Source of the DNA: CAZGMC01 sp964526565
GTDB lineage: Bacteria > Pseudomonadota > Alphaproteobacteria > DSM-16000 > Inquilinaceae
Reading direction: 5' to 3'
Length of the DNA: 38,284 bases
Assembly (NCBI GenBank): GCA_964526565.1
Contig: CAZGMC010000031.1
Coordinates: 1 to 38,284, forward strand
The position numbers and the translations under genes were made by a program. Every line of letters begins with the position of its first letter. Position 1 is the first letter of the stretch. Of the stretch, positions 1-7,532 are shown piece by piece. A model generated the notes under the pieces. That model worked only from the letters and a program-made list of their open reading frames with translations, was not told the DNA's origin and searched no databases.

Positions 1-221
1 GGTTCAATGAAGGCCTCGCCAAGGGTCTGATCGAGGGTGAGGCCAGGGGCAAGGCCGAAGGAAAAGCCGACATCCTGCTGCGCCAGCTCGGCCGGCGCTT
101 CGGCCGGGTCGCGCCGGAGCTCGAGGCCCGCATCCGCAGCGCTGATGCCAGCCGGCTCGACGCCTGGAGCGAGCGCATTCTCGACGCCCGCACGCCGGCC
201 GACGTGTTCGGCGACGTATGA
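1..221 (+). CDS. C-terminal end of a DUF4351 / Rpn-family protein (partial)
   Basis: The reading frame is open from base 3 to a TGA at 219-221 and gives about 72 residues; the start lies outside the window. The visible part begins with a Gly/Glu/Lys/Ala-rich linker (EGLAKGLIEGEARGKAEGKA) followed by ADILLRQLGRRFG. That combination is characteristic of the DUF4351 tail found on Rpn/YhgA-like PD-(D/E)XK proteins, often annotated as recombination-promoting nucleases or transposases. The nuclease domain is not visible, so activity cannot be judged. The gene is convergent with, and directly abuts, a truncated glycosyltransferase on the other strand, which suggests a rearrangement breakpoint here. 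Family assignment rests on the tail alone. Confidence 0.6.
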   Translation, partial: FNEGLAKGLIEGEARGKAEGKADILLRQLGRRFGRVAPELEARIRSADASRLDAWSERILDARTPADVFGDV

Positions 222-717
222 GCGGCAGCGGCGCCCCGTACGTGCGCTCCAGCCGGTCCAGGGTCGGCCCGCCGGTGAACGACAGGTACAGGCCGTAGCC
301 GGGGATCAGGTCGGGCGCGAGGTACTCCGCGTCGCCGCGGGCCAGGCGGGCCAGGGTCACCGGCGTGTCGATGTCATAGAAGGCGACCAGACCCAGCGCC
401 GTCTGCTGCACCCAGCGGCCCACCGCCACCCCGTCGGGCACATACGAGCCGACCACCACCACGTCGGCGTCGCGCACCGCGGCGGCGTGGCCGGCGCGCA
501 GGTCGTCCAGACCGGCGTAGAGCCGGGTGCGGCAGAACGGCGGGTCGGGCAGGTCGCGGTTGGCGGCGTACCACGGCACGTCGCGCTCAAGAAAGGTGAT
601 CGCATGGCCGCGGCGGGTCAGCGCCTTGAGCAGCGCGCGGTAGGTGGTGGCATGGCCGTTGCCCCACGACGAGGTGATCGACAGGCCGAGGACGACGATG
701 TTCAGTCCACCGCTCAT
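222..717 (-). pseudogene. Truncated CgeB-type glycosyltransferase
   Basis: The frame starts at ATG 717 (MSGGLNIVVLGLSITSSWGN) and overlaps the upstream stop as TGATG. About 165 residues align by eye with the intact neighbour at 717-1808: both have a start-proximal Rossmann-like strand, a W/Y-GNG/NGA..T.YR.LL.AL..RGH motif, a DLPDP / DMPDP motif, and a strand resembling LSFTGG / VFTYGG. After the residues LERTYGAPLPL the similarity stops, and the frame runs on through the antisense of the DUF4351 gene. The whole C-terminal sugar-nucleotide half, which the intact paralogue has, is missing. It is therefore probably inactive, although the frame is open and still translationally coupled. The breakpoint lies at about 218-232. 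Confidence 0.65.
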
Positions 718-1808
718 CAGCCGGCCTCCTTCAACGCCAGGACGTCGCTGCCGGCCAGCACCGCGTCGAGCTCGGCGGCCCGGTGGGCGTAGGTGTGCCC
801 GGCCAGCATGCGGCGGAGCGCGGCATGGCCGATGGCGCGGCTGCGCTCCGGGCAGAGGCGGTCGAGGTGACCGGCGACCTCGGCACCGTTTCGGGCGACC
901 AGCACCTCGCGGCCCGGTTCCAGGAACCGGTCGATCCCGTCCCAGGCGTCGGTGATCAGGCAGGCGCCGGCCCCGGCCGCTTCGAACACGCGGGTCGGCG
1001 GGGAGAAGCCGATGCGGGCCATGCTGTCGCGGGTCACGTTCAGCACCGCCAGCGCGGAACAATTCAGCGCGTTGTGGTCGGCGGTATAGACGTGGCCGAT
1101 ACAGGCGACGTTGGCCGGCCGCGGCTTGTCGCCCCAGCCGCTGCCGCCGAGCAGGAACCGGTGCTGCGGCCGCCGTGCCGCGGCATCAAGAAAGAACGTC
1201 TCGACCCGCGCCTCGCGGTCCGGCAGGCGGTTGCCGATGAAGGTCAGGTCGGCGGCGAAGCGCGGCACGGCCGGCACCGGGTGGTGCGTGGCCGGATCCA
1301 GCGCGTTGTAGACCGGCACGCAGGTTCGGGCGCCGAGGCGTTCGTAGGCGCGGACGACGGGATCGCCGCCGCCATAGGTGAACACCAGGTCGTAGTGCGG
1401 GATCAGGCCATGCAGCGGGTCGGCCGGGTCGCCGGCCAGCCCGTCCAGGGTCGCCGCCGCGTCCACGTCCCAGAACGCGGCCAGGGCGCCGGGGCGGCGG
1501 ATGTCCAGCACGGCCCGCTCCAGCTCGGCGTCGAACACGCCGACGCCCGTCGCCTTGACCACCAGGTCGGCCGGCGCCGCGTCGGCCAGTGCCCGGCCCA
1601 GACCGGCCGGGGTGGCCGGATAGACGACCACCCGCGCCCAGTCCGGGTCGGGCATGTCGCGGTGCTGCTGGCGATCCAGCGCGTCGGGCTCATAGAACGT
1701 GATCCGGTGGCCGCGCGCCGCCAGCGCCGACAGCAGGCCGCGGTAGTAGGTGGCGGCGCCATTCCAATAGGCGGAGACCAGGCTGGAGCCGAAGAAGGCG
1801 ATGCGCAT
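717..1808 (-). CDS. CgeB-family glycosyltransferase
   Basis: This is a 363-residue protein with ATG at 1808-1806, coupled to the upstream gene by a TGATG overlap. The N-terminal half has the first strand RIAFFGSSL and the motif GAATYYRGLLSALAARGH. The C-terminal half has TFIGNRLPDREARVE, FLLGGSGWGD and a donor-site-like region GFSPPTRVFEAAGAGACLIT, followed by LEPGREVLVAR. This layout matches the CgeB / glycosyltransferase family 1-like proteins (DUF3880 plus Glyco_trans_1_2) found in spore-coat and surface-glycan clusters. The likely role is transfer of a sugar in the cytoplasm to a glycan or lipid acceptor; donor and acceptor cannot be read from sequence. Its neighbours supply nucleotide-sugar epimerases. 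A truncated paralogue lies directly downstream. Confidence 0.75.
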   Translation of the reverse strand: MRIAFFGSSLVSAYWNGAATYYRGLLSALAARGHRITFYEPDALDRQQHRDMPDPDWARVVVYPATPAGLGRALADAAPADLVVKATGVGVFDAELERAVLDIRRPGALAAFWDVDAAATLDGLAGDPADPLHGLIPHYDLVFTYGGGDPVVRAYERLGARTCVPVYNALDPATHHPVPAVPRFAADLTFIGNRLPDREARVETFFLDAAARRPQHRFLLGGSGWGDKPRPANVACIGHVYTADHNALNCSALAVLNVTRDSMARIGFSPPTRVFEAAGAGACLITDAWDGIDRFLEPGREVLVARNGAEVAGHLDRLCPERSRAIGHAALRRMLAGHTYAHRAAELDAVLAGSDVLALKEAG

Positions 1809-2659
1809 CAAGGTCCTCCGTGCGCAGCGGCCGGAGCCGTCCTTGGGGCCGGGTCCGCCGCGCCGAGGCCCGCGCCCAGGCTCGTGCACAGGGCGAGCAG
1901 CTGGGCGACGCGGTGGCGGCAGGTGTTGCGGTCGCGGATCGCGGCGAGGCCGTTGGCTCGCAGCGCCGCGGCCAGGCCCGGGTCGGACAGCACGGCGCGC
2001 AGGTGGCGGGCCATCTCCCCGCCGTCGCGGGCGACCAGATGGTCCGCGCCCGGCGCCTGGGGCGCCGCATCGAAGCGGTGATGGTGGTGGCCTTGGCGGG
2101 CGATCCAGGCATCCGACCAGTCGAGCGCCGGCAGGTCGGTGAAGCGCGAGGCCCACGGGCCGCCCTGGACCCGCACGGTGCCATCGTGGTCGGTGAAGGC
2201 GACGGACGGCAGCCGGGCCGGGTCGCCGCCGGCGTCGGCCAGGCGCAGGACGATCTCCTCGCACTCGCCCATCACCACGACATCGACGCCGAGCTTGGCC
2301 AGCGCCGCCCGCGGCGTGGTCGAGCCGTGCGGCCCGACGGCCACGGTCCGCCCGGCCACCCCGGCCAGCGCCCGCAACAGCCGCTGCGGCACGCGCAGCT
2401 CCGGCGGGGCGCAGCGCCAGAACAGGTAGGTCGGCGCCGTCGTCACCACGGTCAGGTCCGGGGCGAAGGCGGCGACGCGGGCGCGGAGTTCGGCGTCGCT
2501 CAGGCCCTGCAGGTGGCCGTCGATGATCCCGGCAGTGTGGCCGGCACGCTCCAGCAGCGCCTTGCCGCAGCCCAGCTCCAGCGGCAGGTGCGGCGCGCGG
2601 CAGCCGAAATAGATGCTGCCGTCGAAGCTCCAGGTCGGGTTGATCAGGGCGACTCTCAT
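1808..2659 (-). CDS. Chimeric protein: B12-binding domain of a radical SAM enzyme joined to a glycosyltransferase C-terminus
   Basis: This 283-residue protein starts at ATG 2659, overlapping the upstream stop as ATGA. Residues 1-200 resemble the N-terminal cobalamin-binding part of B12-dependent radical SAM proteins from sugar clusters: MRVALINPTWSFDGSIYFGC, the helix LPLELGCGKALLERAGH, a VAVGPHGSTTP strand, GVDVVVMGECEE, then LPALDWSDAWIARQGHHHHR. In such enzymes the radical SAM barrel with its CX3CX2C cluster would follow. Here the sequence changes at about residue 200 (near base 2055) to GADHLVARDGGEMARHLRAV and NTCRHRVAQLLAL, which matches the end of CgeB-type glycosyltransferases. No CX3CX2C motif exists. 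I infer an in-frame deletion fusion, probably without radical SAM activity. Confidence 0.6.
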   Translation of the reverse strand: MRVALINPTWSFDGSIYFGCRAPHLPLELGCGKALLERAGHTAGIIDGHLQGLSDAELRARVAAFAPDLTVVTTAPTYLFWRCAPPELRVPQRLLRALAGVAGRTVAVGPHGSTTPRAALAKLGVDVVVMGECEEIVLRLADAGGDPARLPSVAFTDHDGTVRVQGGPWASRFTDLPALDWSDAWIARQGHHHHRFDAAPQAPGADHLVARDGGEMARHLRAVLSDPGLAAALRANGLAAIRDRNTCRHRVAQLLALCTSLGAGLGAADPAPRTAPAAAHGGP

Positions 2660-4686
2660 GCCGGAACATCCTCCCGTACGGCAGCAGCGGTTTCGGCAGG
2701 CGCGGGAGCGAAACGATCGGTGAGCCAGGCGGCGAGGCGGGCGATCCCGGCCTCGACACCGACGCGGGCGCGCCAGCCGGTGGCGGCGCGGCAGGCGCGC
2801 GTGTCGGAGACGTACCAGCGCTGGTCGCCAGGGCGCCACGGCGCGAAGGCGACCTGGGGCCGGCGGCCGGTCAGGCGGGCGATCAGGTCCAGGCAGTCGA
2901 GCAGGCTGATGGCGTTGGCCGGCCCGCCGCCGATGTTGAAGGCACGGCCGCGCACCTGGGGAACCTCGGCACGGGCGGCCAGGAAGGCGTCGACCGCATC
3001 GTCGACGAACAGCACGTCGCGCACCTGCCGGCCGTCGCCGAACAGGGTGATCGGCTCACCGCGGAGCGCGCGGATCAGGAAATGGGCCACCCAGCCCTGG
3101 TCCTCGGTGCCGAACTGACGCGGCCCGTACAGGCAACTGAAGCGCAGCACGGCGGCGGGCAGGCCGTAGATGCGGGCATGGTCCAGGACATACTGGTCGG
3201 CGCCGCCCTTGGAGCAGCCATAGGGGCTGTAGAAGTCGAGCGGCCGGTCCTCGGCGATGCCCAGGGCGTCGACCGTCGGGTCGGCGGGCCGGTGGTGCGC
3301 CCCGTCGTCGACCAGCTCCAGCCCAGCCAGGTTGCCGTAGACCTTGTTGGTCGAGGCGAACACCAGCGGCGGCGGGTCGGCGCGGCGGCGCACCGCGTCG
3401 AGCAGGTTGATGGTGCCGCGCAGGTTGACCTCGAAGTCGAACACCGGGTCGGCGACGCTGGTCGTCACCGCCACCTGGGCGGCCAGATGGTAGAGCCGGT
3501 CGGCGTGAGCGACCGCGGCCTTCAGCGTGTACGGGTCGCGCACGTCGGCGACCTCGGCCGCGATCCGGCCACCGTGGCGGCCGGCCAGCCAGGCGAGGTT
3601 CTCCTCGACGCCGGGCCGGCTCAGGTTGTCGTAGACCAGCACGTCGCGGCCCTCGCCGGCCAGCCGGTCGGCCAGGTTGGCGCCGACGAAGCCGGCGCCG
3701 CCGGTGATCACCGTGCGCCGCCGCGGCGGCCCGGCCGGGGCGGTGCGGCGGCGCAGCTGCGCGATCCGGCGCACCTCGTCCACGCCGCCGTCCGCCAGCG
3801 CGCGGGCCAGCAGCCTGGGCGTCCCGTCGTGGTGGATCAGGCCGAAGTGGTAGTGCCGCTCATCGACGTGGAAGCCCTCCTGGCTGGGCAGCTCGGGGTC
3901 CAGGTCGGCGAAGGCGTACCAGTAGACGCGCTCGACCGGGGCGGCCAGGGCGTCGAGCAGCTGGTCAAGCTGCCGCGCCTCGTCGCGCCGCCACGTCGAA
4001 TAGCCGGTCTCGGTGGTCCAGACCGCGCAGTCCTTGCCGTAGTGGTCGAGCACGGAGCGGACCTGGTGGGCCAGGTCGGCCCAGCCGGCACCGTCGTGCT
4101 GCCAGGTCCCCGGAAAGTCGTGCAGGCCGACGGCGTCGATGTGGTCGAGCACGCCGAGTTGGGCGATCGCAGCCAGCCAGTTCGGGTCGGTCGGGCACAT
4201 GCCGCCCAGCACGGTCTTCTTGCCGCGCCGGTGCATCCAGTAGGCGGCGCCGCCGGCCATCTGGGCGAAGGTCAGCCAGCACGGGTCGAGCCGCCAGTCC
4301 CAGTCGTTGATGTTGTTGGGCTCGTTCCACAGCTCGACCCACTCGAAGTGGCGGCCGTGGCGGCTGACCAGCACGTCCAGAAAGTCGGCGTAGGCCTTGG
4401 GGTCGCGCGGCGGCGCCGAGCACTTGTCCATGATGCCGATCGACGGCGGCGTGTAGCAGACGCACGGCAGCAGCTCGACCTCGCGCGCCAGCCGCGGGAT
4501 CAGCCAGTCATACCAGTCGTGGCCGGCGGCGGTGTGCGCCTCGGCCCACGAGATGCCGGTGCGCAGGTGGCGGATGCCGAGCCGCTGCAGGCCCTCGAGC
4601 AGCCGTTCGGCGCGCTCGTGCTCGCCCGGCCGCAGCCATTCGACCACGCCGAGCCGGTCGGTGGGGGAGGGGACCGTACCGGTCAT
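2656..4686 (-). CDS. Bifunctional fusion: clan-A glycoside hydrolase plus CDP-tyvelose-epimerase-like SDR
   Basis: This 676-residue protein starts at ATG 4686, overlapping the upstream stop by 4 bp (ATGA). Residues 1-300 look like a TIM-barrel glycoside hydrolase of the GH39/beta-xylosidase type. WVELWNEPNN holds the expected acid/base Glu122 and WTTETGYST the expected nucleophile Glu226; YWYAFADLD resembles the final barrel strand. Residues 324-660 form an extended SDR: TGGAGFVG at 328-335, an LAAQVAV strand, YGCSK with Tyr489/Lys493, and LRFSCLYGPRQFGTEDQGWV, which closely recalls CDP-paratose 2-epimerase (tyvelose epimerase). The SDR would epimerise a nucleotide sugar; the hydrolase-like half may act on, or only bind, a related glycoside. 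No signal peptide is visible, so a cytoplasmic location is inferred. Confidence 0.75.
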   Translation of the reverse strand: MTGTVPSPTDRLGVVEWLRPGEHERAERLLEGLQRLGIRHLRTGISWAEAHTAAGHDWYDWLIPRLAREVELLPCVCYTPPSIGIMDKCSAPPRDPKAYADFLDVLVSRHGRHFEWVELWNEPNNINDWDWRLDPCWLTFAQMAGGAAYWMHRRGKKTVLGGMCPTDPNWLAAIAQLGVLDHIDAVGLHDFPGTWQHDGAGWADLAHQVRSVLDHYGKDCAVWTTETGYSTWRRDEARQLDQLLDALAAPVERVYWYAFADLDPELPSQEGFHVDERHYHFGLIHHDGTPRLLARALADGGVDEVRRIAQLRRRTAPAGPPRRRTVITGGAGFVGANLADRLAGEGRDVLVYDNLSRPGVEENLAWLAGRHGGRIAAEVADVRDPYTLKAAVAHADRLYHLAAQVAVTTSVADPVFDFEVNLRGTINLLDAVRRRADPPPLVFASTNKVYGNLAGLELVDDGAHHRPADPTVDALGIAEDRPLDFYSPYGCSKGGADQYVLDHARIYGLPAAVLRFSCLYGPRQFGTEDQGWVAHFLIRALRGEPITLFGDGRQVRDVLFVDDAVDAFLAARAEVPQVRGRAFNIGGGPANAISLLDCLDLIARLTGRRPQVAFAPWRPGDQRWYVSDTRACRAATGWRARVGVEAGIARLAAWLTDRFAPAPAETAAAVREDVPA

Positions 4687-5798
4687 GCCACCAGCCCCCG
4701 CCGGGCGAGCTCTTCGGTGGCGGTGTCGACGCGGTCGTGGGCGATCTGGCCGTCCAGCCAGCCGACCAGCTCGTCCAGGCCGTCGTCCAGCGCCATGGCC
4801 GGTTCGAAGCCGAGCAGGTCGCGGGCGCGGGTGGTGTCGGCGAAGCAGTGGCGGATGTCGCCGGCGCGGAACCGGCCGGTCACCTCCGGCGCGATGTCGC
4901 GGCCGATGGCGCGGGCCAGGCGTTCGGCGATCTCCAGCACCGTGTGGCTGTGGCCGCTGCCGATGTTGATCGGCCGGCCGGCGGCGTTCGGGCTGTCCAG
5001 GACCAGGCGGCAGGCGCGCGCCACGTCGCGGACGTGGACGAAGTCGCGGCGCTGCCGGCCGTCCTCGAACACCAGCGGCGGCCGGCCGTTGAGCAGGCGC
5101 GAGGCGAAGATGGCCAGCACGCCGGTGTACGGGTTGGACAGCGCCTGGCGCGGGCCGTACACGTTGAAGAAGCGCAGGGCGGTGGCGTCGCTGCCGTACG
5201 CCTGGCCCAGCATCAGGCACAGGCGCTCCTGCGCGTACTTGGACAGGGCGTACACGGAGGCCAGGACCGGCGGCTTGTCCTCGGGCGTCGGCACCGGGGT
5301 CAGCGGCCCGCCGTCGGCGGCGCGCGGCTCCCAGCGTCCGGCCTTGAGGTCGGCCAGGCGCCGCTCGACGTGATCGAGGGTGTGGCCGGCGGTGTCACGG
5401 TAGCGGCCCTCGCCGTAGATGCTCATCGACGAGGCGACCACCAGCTTCTCGACCGGGCGGTCGATCAGGTGCTGGAGAAGGACGGCCGTGCCGAGCTCGT
5501 TGACCGAGGTGTACGTGTCGACCTGGTACATGCTCTGGCCGACGCCGACCATGGCGGCGAAATGGAACACCGCGTCGATGCCGTCCAGCGCGCGCGCCAC
5601 CGCAGCGGCGTCGCGGACGTCGCCGCGGTGGACCTCGACGTCGCTGGCCAGACAGGTCGCAACGGCCTGCGCCTGGCCGTGCACCTGTGGCAGGAAGCTG
5701 TCGAGAATGCGCACCCGGTGGCCGTGGGCGACGAGTTCATCGGCAAGGTGCGAGCCGATGAACCCCCCGCCGCCGGTGATCAGGACGCGATACGCCAT
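4683..5798 (-). CDS. NAD-dependent nucleotide-sugar epimerase/dehydratase (dTDP-L-rhamnose 4-epimerase-like)
   Basis: This 371-residue extended SDR is the first gene of the sugar operon, with ATG at 5798 and a G-rich stretch about 8 bases upstream. The NAD-binding motif VLITGGGGFIGSHLADEL lies at the N-terminus, followed by HFAAMVGVGQS, SSMSIYGEG and the catalytic YALSK. Substrate-side motifs include LRFFNVYGPRQALSNPYTGV and RDFVHVRDVARAC. The DSFLPQVHG stretch and overall pattern are closest to dTDP-L-rhamnose 4-epimerases and related UDP-glucose 4-epimerase-like enzymes. It probably prepares the activated sugar used by the downstream glycosyltransferases. Exact substrate is not determinable here. 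Its stop overlaps the next gene's start (ATGA). Confidence 0.8.
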   Translation of the reverse strand: MAYRVLITGGGGFIGSHLADELVAHGHRVRILDSFLPQVHGQAQAVATCLASDVEVHRGDVRDAAAVARALDGIDAVFHFAAMVGVGQSMYQVDTYTSVNELGTAVLLQHLIDRPVEKLVVASSMSIYGEGRYRDTAGHTLDHVERRLADLKAGRWEPRAADGGPLTPVPTPEDKPPVLASVYALSKYAQERLCLMLGQAYGSDATALRFFNVYGPRQALSNPYTGVLAIFASRLLNGRPPLVFEDGRQRRDFVHVRDVARACRLVLDSPNAAGRPINIGSGHSHTVLEIAERLARAIGRDIAPEVTGRFRAGDIRHCFADTTRARDLLGFEPAMALDDGLDELVGWLDGQIAHDRVDTATEELARRGLVA

Positions 5799-5836
5799 CA
5801 GGTAGCCCCCTTTGGTGATGCCGCTCCCTTAGTGAT

Positions 5837-5851
5837 CCTTGCCCGGCAAGG
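5837..5851. promoter_or_regulatory. Short palindrome upstream of the sugar operon
   Basis: CCTTGCC and GGCAAGG are separated by one base, centred about 46 bp upstream of the first ATG of the minus-strand sugar operon (5798). It could be a repressor-type operator or a small hairpin in the leader. There is no further support; a chance palindrome is possible. Confidence 0.25.
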
Positions 5852-5918
5852 TTCCTGAAGAAGCGTCATCGTCTTCATGGCGGCAGGCCGACGGGGGACA
5901 CGCGGACCGGGCCGGCGC

Positions 5919-6539
5919 TCAGCGGCTTGATGGCGGAGACGAGTCGAGCAGCCGGCGCACGCGGTCCCGCAGCAGCGGCAGCAGCTCGGCCGCGAAGAAC
6001 GGGTTCCGGCGGAGCCAGTCGGCGTTGCGCGGGCTGGGGTGCGGCAGCGGCACAATGGCGGGCCAGAAGGCGCGCCAGTCGGCGACGGTCTCCGTCAGTG
6101 TCGCCGACCGCCGCGCCCCCAGGTGCCAGGCTTGCGCGAACCGGCCGATGACGAGGGTGAGCTCGACCGCGGGCAGCGCCGCCAGGACCCGCTGGCGCCA
6201 GGCCGGCGCGCATTCGGGCCGCGGCGGCAGGTCGCCGCCCCGGCCCGTGCCTGGATAGCAGAAGCCCATGGGAACGATGGCAATCCTCGTGGCGTCATAA
6301 AAGGTGCCGCGGTCGACACCGAGCCAGCCTCGCAGCCGGTCGCCGGACGGATCACCGAACGGCACGCCGCGCTGGTGGGCGCGCCGCCCCGGCGCCTGCC
6401 CGGCAATCAGGATCCGCGCGGCCGGGTGGACCTGCAGGATGGGCCTGGGCCCAAGCGGCAGCCCGGCACACAGGGTGCAGGCGCGGACGGCCGCGAACAG
6501 CGCGGCCGCGTCGGCGCCCGACGAGGGCGGCGCGGTCAA
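5919..6539 (-). CDS. Uracil-DNA glycosylase superfamily protein (probable Fe-S type)
   Basis: No ATG is available in a sensible place; the best start is TTG 6539-6537, which overlaps the cupredoxin stop as TTGA and gives 206 residues. The motif ILIAGQAPGRRAHQRGVPFG (residues 43-62) corresponds to the GxxPG...G.PF active-site loop of UDG families 4/5, and PLPHPSPRN (165-172) to the second motif. Cys21, Cys24, Cys94 and Cys110 have the CX2C...CX15C spacing of the 4Fe-4S-bearing UDGs. The expected role is removal of uracil or related damaged bases from DNA in the cytoplasm. It is the last gene of an AraC/AhpD/DUF4142/cupredoxin string, which hints at induction under oxidative or metal stress. 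Substrate range is unknown. Confidence 0.75.
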   Translation of the reverse strand: MTAPPSSGADAAALFAAVRACTLCAGLPLGPRPILQVHPAARILIAGQAPGRRAHQRGVPFGDPSGDRLRGWLGVDRGTFYDATRIAIVPMGFCYPGTGRGGDLPPRPECAPAWRQRVLAALPAVELTLVIGRFAQAWHLGARRSATLTETVADWRAFWPAIVPLPHPSPRNADWLRRNPFFAAELLPLLRDRVRRLLDSSPPSSR

Positions 6540-6925
6540 GGTTCGGACTCCACGTCGGCGTCTGGCCCGCCGGCGGCATCGGAGACGACGATCGTTCCGG
6601 CCATGTGCGGGTGGAAGGCGCAGACATAGTCCACCCGGCCGGGTGCGGTGAACACGATCGAGCCGGTTTCGCCCCGGCCGAGCCTGCCCGTGTCCCAGGT
6701 CTGGTCGGCCGCCGTCGCCGTGTGCGGGGCGAGGTCGCGGTTGATCCACTCCACCGCATCGCCCGGCCGGATCGTGATCGTGGCCGGGACGAACGCGAAC
6801 CGCTCGATCACCACGCGGTGGGTGCGGGGCGCGTCCTGGGCAGGAGCCGAGGGAAGGCAGGACGCCACGGCGATGGTGGCGCCCGCAAGGGCGCCACCGA
6901 CCGTCCTGCGCAACCACGGGGTCAC
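6536..6925 (-). CDS. Periplasmic cupredoxin (plastocyanin/amicyanin-like)
   Basis: Starting at GTG 6925-6923 gives 129 residues and a GTGA overlap with the DUF4142 stop; GTG 6934 in the same frame is an alternative. The N-terminus (WLRRTVGGALAGATIAVASC) is a secretion signal with a twin Arg and a possible lipobox VASC. The mature domain carries the type-1 copper ligands: His68 in LAPHTA, then Cys102, His105 and Met108 in CAFHPHM. It should be a small blue-copper electron carrier outside the cytoplasm. Its position between DUF4142 and the glycosylase, with overlaps on both sides, indicates co-translation. The electron-transfer partner is not apparent. Confidence 0.85.
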   Translation of the reverse strand: MTPWLRRTVGGALAGATIAVASCLPSAPAQDAPRTHRVVIERFAFVPATITIRPGDAVEWINRDLAPHTATAADQTWDTGRLGRGETGSIVFTAPGRVDYVCAFHPHMAGTIVVSDAAGGPDADVESEP

Positions 6926-7494
6926 GTCCCGCACTCGAGCCCCGCCACCAGGTCCGCCGCGTGGCCTTCGTGCACGCGGAAGGTGACCAGGGCGCTGGCC
7001 AGGAGATCCCTGAGCTGCGGCACCGTGGCGTTCGGGATGAAGGTCTGCTCGACCGTCTGGTTGACGAGCTGGTGGTAGGCGAGCTCGTTCTGCGCGTAGG
7101 CGCAGTCGAAGGCATCGCCGTCCAGCCCGCGCAGCGCGGCGACCTGCGCGGCGGCGGCGTCGGCCAGGGCGCGGCTCAGGTCGTTGTCCTGCGGCGTGAC
7201 GTCGAGTTCATGGATCAGCGCCACCGCGGCGTCGTTCACGGCGGTGTGGTCGCGGATCATGGTCTCGGCGAACTGCCGCACCTCGGGGCTGTCCGACAGC
7301 GCCAGCGCCAGGTGTGCATAGCGAATGTCGATGTTGCCCGCGGTGTAGGCGGTGTGGGCGATCTCCAGGTCGTTCGGGGCCTCGCCCTGGGCCAGGGCCG
7401 GAGTGGACGCGATGGCACCGGCGAGGGCGGCGGCGAGGGCGGCGGCGAAAGCGGCGGCGAAAGCGGTGGCGGCCGGGGTCAGTGTCTTCACCAT
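6922..7494 (-). CDS. DUF4142 secreted ferritin-like protein
   Basis: This 190-residue protein starts at ATG 7494. The first ~37 residues are a signal peptide (MVKTLTPAATAF ... STPALAQ) whose hydrophobic core is written by near-identical 12-bp units (about 7420-7465) encoding AAF/AAL repeats; the core may vary in length by slippage. The mature part has the DUF4142 pattern: DLEIAHTAYTAGNIDIRYAH, LALSDSPEVRQFAETMIRDH and AYHQLVNQTVEQTFIPNA. The family is predicted to form a periplasmic helical bundle and has no firm biochemical role. It lies 38 bp after the AhpD-like gene and overlaps the cupredoxin start, so all are probably on one transcript. Confidence 0.8.
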   Translation of the reverse strand: MVKTLTPAATAFAAAFAAALAAALAGAIASTPALAQGEAPNDLEIAHTAYTAGNIDIRYAHLALALSDSPEVRQFAETMIRDHTAVNDAAVALIHELDVTPQDNDLSRALADAAAAQVAALRGLDGDAFDCAYAQNELAYHQLVNQTVEQTFIPNATVPQLRDLLASALVTFRVHEGHAADLVAGLECGT

Positions 7495-7532
7495 GGTGGT
7501 GGTCCTCCTGTTCGACGGGTGCGGGGGTGGGC

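Noticed and set aside
717..2759. Single 680-residue minus-strand protein
   Set aside because: The upstream part is another frame of the chimeric B12 gene; the real gene starts at ATG 1808, at a TGATG junction.
3082..5373. 763-codon plus-strand frame
   Set aside because: Antisense shadow of the GH-epimerase fusion and the SDR gene, which have clear motifs.
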